Source of the DNA: Gemmatimonadota bacterium
Lineage (GTDB): Bacteria > Gemmatimonadota > Gemmatimonadetes > Longimicrobiales > Gaopeijiaceae
Direction of reading: 5' to 3'
DNA: 6,417 bases
Assembly (NCBI GenBank): GCA_007129525.1
Contig: SKVI01000141.1
Location: forward strand, 1-6,417
In this document: positions 1 to 4,960 of the stretch, piece after piece
Layout: every line of letters begins with the position of its first letter
How positions within the stretch are numbered: the stretch's first letter is position 1
Program-made: the position numbers and the translations under genes
The notes under the pieces: model-generated
Databases searched by the model: none
Told to the model about the DNA's origin: nothing
The model's input: the letters and a program-made list of their open reading frames with translations, nothing else

Positions 1-669
1 GTCGTCCATGGCCACCGCCGAACTGGGGTTCTCTCCGGAGAGCATCACTTCACCGGTCAACTCCAGGGTTCCGGAATCCAGTGCCACCAGCCGTCCCGGC
101 CCGACAGGCTGGAATTGATCCAACTGGGCGTCGATGACGAAGACCGCCCCACCGGCCTCCACGAACCCCTGGGGGTGGAGACCCACATCCACCTCCTGGT
201 GGGCAACTCCCTGCCGGACGTTCACATGACTCACCGTCCCACGTCCCGGGTTCGCCACCAGGGCCGTGGAATCGGTCAGGAAGATGGACCCCGTGGCCCC
301 CGAACCTTCAGGTAGCGCGATGGTCCGGACCACCCGGGCCGTCTCGAGGTCCACGACCTGTGCGGCGGGGAAAACGCCCATTGGAACCAGGGCGATGCCT
401 TCTCGGATGGAGAGCCCCACCGGACTCCCGTCCCCCCCGAGCCGCAGCTCCACGGTCCTCCCGTCGTCCATGGAACGGTCCACGTCGAAGATGGTCAGGG
501 TCTCCTCGACGCTGTTCACCACCACCCCCACCTCCCGCAGATCCTCCGCAGGCGGCGCGTCCGTGGGCGAGGATCCGTCGCAGGCAGCCAGCACGAGGGC
601 TGCGGCCAGTACGACGATCCAGGCGAGGGTGGAAGATGGCTGCGATGTCCCTCGGATCGAGCGAGTCAC
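1..669 (-). CDS. YncE-like beta-propeller lipoprotein, BtuG-like candidate (partial, C-terminus cut by window edge)
   Basis: This is the N-terminal 223 residues of a secreted lipoprotein; the frame is still open at the window edge. A hydrophobic signal segment (about residues 15-29) ends in the lipobox LVLAAC, so Cys30 is the predicted lipidated residue. It is followed by a Ser/Pro/Asp-rich linker. From about residue 47 there are repeating units of the YncE/seven-bladed propeller type: VVVNSVEETLTIFDV (49-63), ALVPMG..AAQVVDLET (93-110), ALVANPGRGTVSHVNV (136-151) and VFVID..GRLVALDSGTLEL (177-204). I chose GTG669 because GGAG lies 9 bases upstream; an in-frame ATG at 684 is possible but has no Shine-Dalgarno. 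The gene starts 73 bases after the btuB stop with no terminator between, so co-transcription under the cobalamin riboswitch is likely. In Bacteroides, BtuG is a propeller lipoprotein on the cell surface that binds cobalamin and works with BtuB. I infer the same role from fold and position. An unrelated YncE-family partner of the receptor remains possible. Confidence 0.8.
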   Translation of the reverse strand, partial: MTRSIRGTSQPSSTLAWIVVLAAALVLAACDGSSPTDAPPAEDLREVGVVVNSVEETLTIFDVDRSMDDGRTVELRLGGDGSPVGLSIREGIALVPMGVFPAAQVVDLETARVVRTIALPEGSGATGSIFLTDSTALVANPGRGTVSHVNVRQGVAHQEVDVGLHPQGFVEAGGAVFVIDAQLDQFQPVGPGRLVALDSGTLELTGEVMLSGENPSSAVAMDD

Positions 670-678
670 GGTAGAATG

Positions 679-682
679 CTCC
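679..682 (-). promoter_or_regulatory. Ribosome binding site deciding the propeller lipoprotein start
   Basis: GGAG on the minus strand, 9 bases before GTG669. The alternative ATG684 is preceded by AGTTCAACCCGAACA, which has no purine-rich match to the 16S 3' end. This favours GTG669; the two choices differ by only five residues and both leave the signal peptide intact. Confidence 0.45.
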
Positions 683-742
683 ATTGTTCGGGTTGAACTT
701 TTCAGGTGTTGAGGTCGGAAATCAGGTGCCACTGTCCGTCTC

Positions 743-2986
743 TCAGCGTCTCTCTCCCGGCCGGACTTCGAGCTCCAGGCCAAAGGTGCGCCCGGGCTCC
801 GGGAAGGCATGAATGAAGGGCGCCCTCTGACCCAGCAGGCGATCAATTCGGAGGAGAGGCCGGACGTCCCAGCCGCCGAGCTCCATCTCCCCCCGAGCCG
901 TCAGGTCGAAAGTCCAGAAGGCCGGAAGTGCGTTGGCCGCGGCGGGCACGGGAAACCGCTCCCCCGTGTAGCGGGCCTGGAGGCTCGTGTGCCATCCCCC
1001 CCGGACCCAGGCCAGCGTCCCTCCACCGGTGAGCCGGGGACGGTAGATGACCTGGACCCCCGGCGTCCCTCCGCCTCGCCGGTAGGTGGTTCGGTTGGCC
1101 GAGAGGTGGCCCCCCAGCCGAAGTCCGGAATGGGCATGTCGGATCTCACTCCGGAGTTCTCCGCCCTGCCGCTCCACGTCGACGTTCCGTGGACTCCACA
1201 CGAACCGGAAGTCCGGGGCCCAGACGATCATGTCCTTCATGTCGCCCAAGTAAAGGTCTCCGGCCAGATGAAGCTCGACAGCTCCGAGCTCCCAGAGGCC
1301 ATCGAGACCCAGCTCCACCTCGTGGGGCACCCGCTCGCCACGCAGGTGGGGGTTGGGCCGGATGCCGACACCCTCGCGAAAGAAGAGGTCGCCGGCGGAA
1401 GGAGGGGAGAAGGACGAGCGGTGCGAGAGCTGAACGAGGACATCGCCCAGCGTCCACTCGAGGGTCAGGCCGTGGGCGGCGGCCCACTCCCGGGTCGCGC
1501 CGTCCCGGTGCAGACGGAGAGCGGCTCGCAGGTGGGGCGTGCCGGGGAGAGGCACCTGCCTCACCTCGGCGTGCGCGCCGAGCTGAGCGGTGAGCGATTC
1601 GACGGGGTCATCGCCGTCCAGCACATGGCTCTCCAGCGTCCGGCGGCTTCCATCCACGTCGACACCCACCAGAACGCGGCCCGTCTCGCCGGGTTCACCC
1701 TCGACTCCGAACCGGGCCCCGGTCTCGGTGAGCCGCGTGGAATCGTCGAAGGGGACCCCCATGGGAGGCGCGGGATCGGTGAGGCGGGCCCTCTGCCGGC
1801 GATGATGGAGGTGACCGTCAAGGTGGCCCATCGACGACTCCCGCGACCATCGGGCGCTGGCCACCAACGCCTGTTGCTCCTGTCGGGCCGACTCCGACGG
1901 TGCGAAGCTCTTTCCGGGAATCCCCCGCTCCAGGTCGTCCAGGCGCACTCTGAGGGCCGCGGTCCCCCCGAGGAGATCGCCTCCGGCACCCAACCGCAGG
2001 CCGTTCTGCGCCAGATCGGCGTTCCGGCGCCACCGCTCGCCCCCACCCAGAGCCTCCCCGGCCGGATAACTGAATCCGCCACGGACGGACCGGGTCTCTC
2101 CACCGATGGTGAACCACCGACGGGCCGCCTCGTAGGAGAATCCGGCGCTTGCCCCCCGCTCTCCCATTGAGCCCCCGTGGAGAGCCAGTCGACCCGCCTC
2201 ACTCGCTCCCCGGGTTTCAACCAGGACCACTCCGGTGAGGGCACCCGATCCATATCTGGCCGCCTGGGCACCCGGAATCACCTGAACCCGTTCGATCTCC
2301 TCGGTGGAAACCGTCGAAAGGTCGGCCACCCCGGTAAGAGGATCGTTGAGGACCACCCCGTCCACCAACACCAGGACCTGGTCCGGCGCACCGCCCCGGA
2401 GCCTGATCTCCTGGGCACCTCCAGGACCCCTGCGGACCACCAGCACACCAGGCATCCCTCCCAGGAGGTCTCCCGCCGTGCGGGCGCCACTGGCCTCGAC
2501 GGCCTCCCGGTCCAGGACCATACCTTCATCTCGACGGGCTCGAACCTGGATCTCGGCGGCGGGAAAGGCGCGCGGGGTAAGCTCAGCTCGAAAGCGGGCG
2601 ACCTCGCCGTTTCGGACGTTGACGGTGAGGGTGGCCGGTTCATAGCCGAACCGCTGCAGGTGGAGCTCCACCTCCCCCGGCACGAGTCCCCTGACATGAA
2701 CCCGACCATCACCGTCGGTGAGCAGATGGCGTCCCGTCCCCACCACCGAGATCCTCACGGCTGCGAGCCCCGTCCCGGTGGGGCCGTCTACCACCTGTCC
2801 CTGAAGCTCACCGGGGAACTGGGCTGCGATCCCGGCCGCCCCCACGGTCCACGCGCCGTGAGACAGACCACCGGCCAGAAAAAGAGAGAGGAAGAGGCAG
2901 ACGCTGCCCACACGCCGCCACAACGCCCGCCACCGGGAGGGTGGCTGGCCAGAGGCCCAGACCGATAGAAATGAAATGACCCGCAC
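743..2986 (-). CDS. btuB: TonB-dependent outer-membrane receptor, vitamin B12 transporter BtuB
   Basis: A 747-residue receptor for TonB-energised import through the outer membrane. Residues about 26-45 are a hydrophobic signal core (VCLFLSLFLAGGLSHGA). Residues about 61-137 form a carboxypeptidase-regulatory-like beta-sandwich (GQVVDGPTGTGLAAVRISV, then a GRVHVRGLVPG turn). EIQVRAR (145-151) is in the TonB-box position. The plug follows (about 160-260), with LLGGMPGVLVVRRG, EIRLRGG, VLVLVDGVVLNDP and ERVQVIPGAQAARYGSGA, all typical of TonB receptor plugs. The remainder is a beta-barrel rich in alternating hydrophobic strands, ending FGLELEVRPGERR without a terminal aromatic residue. The substrate call rests mainly on the cobalamin riboswitch directly upstream. 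The frame is open back to a GTG at 3061, but that codon lies inside the aptamer; GTG2986 has GAGGG 6 bases upstream and follows the riboswitch. The N-terminal extension is unlike E. coli BtuB and resembles receptors of Bacteroidota-type systems. A riboswitch-controlled receptor for another corrinoid or for cobalt is a less likely alternative. Confidence 0.88.
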   Translation of the reverse strand: MRVISFLSVWASGQPPSRWRALWRRVGSVCLFLSLFLAGGLSHGAWTVGAAGIAAQFPGELQGQVVDGPTGTGLAAVRISVVGTGRHLLTDGDGRVHVRGLVPGEVELHLQRFGYEPATLTVNVRNGEVARFRAELTPRAFPAAEIQVRARRDEGMVLDREAVEASGARTAGDLLGGMPGVLVVRRGPGGAQEIRLRGGAPDQVLVLVDGVVLNDPLTGVADLSTVSTEEIERVQVIPGAQAARYGSGALTGVVLVETRGASEAGRLALHGGSMGERGASAGFSYEAARRWFTIGGETRSVRGGFSYPAGEALGGGERWRRNADLAQNGLRLGAGGDLLGGTAALRVRLDDLERGIPGKSFAPSESARQEQQALVASARWSRESSMGHLDGHLHHRRQRARLTDPAPPMGVPFDDSTRLTETGARFGVEGEPGETGRVLVGVDVDGSRRTLESHVLDGDDPVESLTAQLGAHAEVRQVPLPGTPHLRAALRLHRDGATREWAAAHGLTLEWTLGDVLVQLSHRSSFSPPSAGDLFFREGVGIRPNPHLRGERVPHEVELGLDGLWELGAVELHLAGDLYLGDMKDMIVWAPDFRFVWSPRNVDVERQGGELRSEIRHAHSGLRLGGHLSANRTTYRRGGGTPGVQVIYRPRLTGGGTLAWVRGGWHTSLQARYTGERFPVPAAANALPAFWTFDLTARGEMELGGWDVRPLLRIDRLLGQRAPFIHAFPEPGRTFGLELEVRPGERR

Positions 2987-3006
2987 CTCTCGCCCTCGAA
3001 GAGTGC
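2983..3006 (-). promoter_or_regulatory. Hairpin holding the btuB Shine-Dalgarno and GTG start (candidate riboswitch expression platform)
   Basis: On the minus strand GCACTCT (3006-3000) can pair with AGAGGTGC (2990-2983) with one bulged G, leaving the loop TCGAGGGCG (2999-2991). The loop contains GAGGG (2997-2993), the Shine-Dalgarno of btuB, and the stem contains the GTG start codon (2986-2984). It lies about 20 bases past the B12 box. In known cobalamin riboswitches a downstream hairpin loop (L13) kisses loop L5 of the aptamer when ligand is bound, and this hairpin is in the right place. The sequence shows the pairing potential; the regulatory role is inferred. Confidence 0.5.
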
Positions 3007-3019
3007 ATGGGAATGCCGT

Positions 3020-3272
3020 GGGGCGAGCAGGTCTCCTGACTCGAGGCGAGCATCTCCTCACCTTCCCGGAGAACGAATCTCCAGTGGCTTCTCAAGGAGG
3101 ACTCTCTCCTCTGCATCGACCTCGGAGGTCGAGACAGAGGGCCTCTCACAGTGGCGGGGCCGTGCCGGATTCTCACCGGCTTCCGGATTGCATCGCCCGC
3201 AGGGTTGAATTGTGTGGAGACGGTGTTGCCGAGGGGCCCCTGAGCGTATGCTCCAGCAGGTCGCCTCGTCCC
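3020..3272 (-). ncRNA. Cobalamin (B12) riboswitch aptamer
   Basis: Minus-strand reading shows the conserved cobalamin-aptamer elements in the canonical order. These are the hairpin GCCGGTGAGAATCCGGC (3180-3164), the CCCGCCACTGT core (3158-3148), and a variable hairpin with a perfect 7-bp stem (3132-3116). They are followed by AGCCACTGG..TCCGGGAAGG (3089-3061) and the B12 box GAGTCAGGAGACCTGC (3042-3027). A perfect 8-bp long-range helix closes the element: CGAGGCGA (3268-3261) with TCGCCTCG (3049-3042). The 5' end is approximate, because the stretch between the closing helix and the first core hairpin (about 80 bases) is longer than in E. coli btuB and may hold an extra peripheral arm. Cobalamin riboswitches repress downstream B12 uptake or synthesis genes when the coenzyme is bound, which fits the receptor that follows. 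No U-tract terminator is visible after the B12 box, so control of translation is more likely than attenuation. Confidence 0.95.
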
Positions 3273-3288
3273 GACCGCTCCAATTTGA

Positions 3289-3317
3289 AGGGTAGGCTCC
3301 TGGAGCCAGGAGGTCAA
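3289..3317 (-). promoter_or_regulatory. Candidate sigma70-type promoter for the riboswitch-btuB transcript
   Basis: On the minus strand TTGACC (3317-3312, five of six matches to the -35 consensus) is separated by exactly 17 bases from TACCCT (3294-3289, a weak -10 keeping TA and the final T). Transcription would start near 3282-3280, about 10 bases before the aptamer, and just after the comM stop at 3326. The AAATT following the -10 is the least GC-rich stretch nearby. The weak -10 limits confidence. Confidence 0.45.
3297..3312. repeat. Perfect 7-bp inverted repeat in the promoter spacer
   Basis: CTCCTGG (3297-3303) and CCAGGAG (3306-3312) form a perfect inverted repeat separated by two bases. 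It lies 14 bases beyond the comM stop and fills the spacer between the candidate -35 and -10. As RNA it could fold into a short GC-rich hairpin, but no U-run follows in the minus direction, so it is a poor intrinsic terminator. It could be an operator half-site pair, a weak 3' end for comM, or chance. Confidence 0.4.
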
Positions 3318-3325
3318 GCGGACCG

Positions 3326-4861
3326 TCAGCGGGGGGAGGCGACCGCCGACTGTCGGTCCAGAATCCGGTACTGTATGGCCTCGGCCAGGTGGCTTCGCAC
3401 CACCCGCTCCGATCCTTCGAGGTCGGCGATGGTTCGGGCCACCTTCAGAACGCGGTGTACCCCCCGGGCCGAAAATCCCAGACTTCGTGCGGCTCCGTGG
3501 AGGAGCTCATCTCCTGCCGAATCGGGTGCCGCATGCCGCTCCAGCTGGGCCGGCGTCATGGTGGCGTTCACCCTGCCGGGACCCAGGCGGCGATGCTGGC
3601 GAACTCGAGCCGCAACCACCCTCCGGCGCACGACCTCGGCCCGTTCTCCCGGGGCGCCCTCCCGGAGGTGGGTGTAGGGAACCGGCGCCACCTCCAGGTG
3701 GAGGTCAATCCGATCCTTCAAGGGGCCGGAGATACGTCCCCGGTACCGCGCCACCTGGGTGGGATCGCAGGTGCACGGCCGATCCGGATCGGTCAGGTGA
3801 CCGCATGGGCAGGGGTTCATGGCGGCCACCAGGGTGAACCGAGCCGGAAAGCGGACCCGCTCCCGGGCCCTCACCACGCTGATCCACCCCGACTCCATCG
3901 GCTGACGCAGGGTCTCCAGCACACTCCGGGAAAATTCCGGGAGCTCGTCCAGGAAGAGGATTCCCTGGTGGGCCAGGCTGATCTCCCCCGGACGCACCGG
4001 GCGTCCTCCTCCCGCGAGGCCAGCACGACTCACGCTGTGGTGTGGGGCCCGGAACGGTCGTGCTCGGACGACGCCGGCCTCACCGGCAAGGAGTCCGGCC
4101 ACCGAGTGGATGGTGGTGACCTCCAGAGCCTCTTCCCGCTCCAGGGGCGGAAGAATCCCCGGAAGTCGGCGGGCCAACATGGTCTTTCCGGATCCCGGCG
4201 GCCCCATCATGAGGACGTTGTGCGCGCCGGCGGCTGCCACCTCGAGCGCCCGCTTCACTCCCTGGTGTCCCCTCACCTCGGCCAGATCCAGGTCCACCTC
4301 GTCGAACCCCGAGCCCACCTCCGGAGCTTTGACGCGGGCGAGGCGCCGGGTGCCCTTCAGGTGGTCCATCACCTCTCCCAGGGACGATGCGGCGAGGACT
4401 CGCAATCCGGGGTCCGCAGCCGCCGCCTCCTTCCCGTTCTCACGAGGAACGATGAACGTGTGGACTCCTTCGGGCCGACAGCTCCGGGCAATGGCCAGGG
4501 TGCCCCGGACGGGCCGAAGCCGACCATCGAGCCCCAGCTCTCCCACGAACGCTCTGGCCTCCAGGACCTCCCGGGGAAGATCGCCGGCGGCCACCAGGAG
4601 GCCCAGGGCCAGGGGAAGGTCGAAGCCGCTGCCGTCCTTCTTCAGGTCCGCCGGGGCCAGATTCACCGTGATCCGCCGGGGTGGGAAGCGGAATCCGGTG
4701 TGCGCGAGGGCCGCTCGGACCCGGTCCCGACCTTCCTTCACCGCGCTCTGTGGCAAGCCGACCACCGACATGGACGGGATGCCGGAGGCCAGGTGTACCT
4801 CCACCCGAACCGGAACGCATCGGATTCCGCTCACCGCTCCCGACCGAACTCGGGCAAGCAT
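3326..4861 (-). CDS. comM: YifB/ComM family Mg-chelatase-like AAA+ ATPase
   Basis: A complete 511-residue protein, matching the usual family length of just over 500. The N-terminal Lon-protease-like (ChlI) domain begins MLARVRSGAVSGI and contains VVGLPQSAVKEGRDRVRAAL and TVNLAPADLKKDGSGFDLPL. The AAA+ core has Walker A GPPGSGKT (residues 220-227), PFRAPHHSVSRAGLAGGG (269-286), Walker B ILFLDELPEF (301-310), NPCPCG with a second Cys pair (Cys351, 353, 363, 365) and RYRGRISGPLKDRIDL (372-387). The C-terminal Mg-chelatase-type helical domain carries SARGVHRVLKVARTIADL (464-481). I chose ATG4861 because GGAGG lies 5 bases upstream and family proteins start this way; an in-frame TTG at 4918 would add 19 atypical residues. 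ComM in Vibrio and Haemophilus is a hexameric helicase promoting branch migration during natural transformation. The family is also widespread in bacteria not known to be competent, so its cellular role here is not certain. It follows the RND gene by 99 bases on the same strand and may be co-transcribed. Confidence 0.95.
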   Translation of the reverse strand: MLARVRSGAVSGIRCVPVRVEVHLASGIPSMSVVGLPQSAVKEGRDRVRAALAHTGFRFPPRRITVNLAPADLKKDGSGFDLPLALGLLVAAGDLPREVLEARAFVGELGLDGRLRPVRGTLAIARSCRPEGVHTFIVPRENGKEAAAADPGLRVLAASSLGEVMDHLKGTRRLARVKAPEVGSGFDEVDLDLAEVRGHQGVKRALEVAAAGAHNVLMMGPPGSGKTMLARRLPGILPPLEREEALEVTTIHSVAGLLAGEAGVVRARPFRAPHHSVSRAGLAGGGRPVRPGEISLAHQGILFLDELPEFSRSVLETLRQPMESGWISVVRARERVRFPARFTLVAAMNPCPCGHLTDPDRPCTCDPTQVARYRGRISGPLKDRIDLHLEVAPVPYTHLREGAPGERAEVVRRRVVAARVRQHRRLGPGRVNATMTPAQLERHAAPDSAGDELLHGAARSLGFSARGVHRVLKVARTIADLEGSERVVRSHLAEAIQYRILDRQSAVASPR

Positions 4862-4960
4862 CTCCCCCTCCCTCTCCGGAACCTCCGGGACCGGTCGTTC
4901 CCGTCCCGCCATGCCCAAGATCGAAGAAGGATCGCGCCCGTGGGATGGGTTTTCGGGACG
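4862..4960. other. RND-comM intergenic spacer
   Basis: About 100 bases with no convincing terminator (no stable hairpin followed by a U-run in the minus direction) and no clear promoter apart from the comM Shine-Dalgarno at its end. Read-through from the RND gene into comM is therefore possible. Confidence 0.4.
4867..4876 (-). promoter_or_regulatory. Strong ribosome binding site fixing the comM start
   Basis: The minus strand reads GGAGAGGGAGGGGGAG directly before ATG4861, with GGAGG (4871-4867) five bases from the start codon. This decides between ATG4861 and the upstream in-frame TTG at 4918 and ATG at 4912, which lack a comparable site. Confidence 0.7.

Noticed and set aside
266..712. Plus-strand open frames opposite the propeller lipoprotein (266-712, 360-674, 115-315)
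   Set aside because: The minus strand carries a lipobox and propeller repeats in an uninterrupted frame; the plus-strand translations are Ser/Arg/Pro-rich shadows.
682..740. Short repeat (CACCTGA twice) and small palindrome (TGAA-AAG-TTCA) between btuB and the lipoprotein gene
   Set aside because: They are too short and imperfect to distinguish from chance, and no promoter boxes accompany them.
809..2170. A 453-residue open frame on the plus strand opposite btuB
   Set aside because: It is a shadow of the btuB coding frame, with no recognisable motif and no Shine-Dalgarno; the minus-strand frame has signal peptide, plug and barrel.
3297..3312. An intrinsic terminator for comM
   Set aside because: The hairpin is short and is followed by CCTACCC rather than a U-run; it is kept only as an inverted repeat of unknown role.
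2808..3317. A 169-residue minus-strand open frame across the riboswitch
   Set aside because: It translates the structured aptamer and then runs out of frame into btuB; there is no domain, and the RNA element explains the conservation.
3728..3814. The four-cysteine cluster in ComM as a novel zinc site
   Set aside because: NPCPCG followed by a second Cys pair is a regular feature of YifB/ComM proteins, so it is not unusual here.
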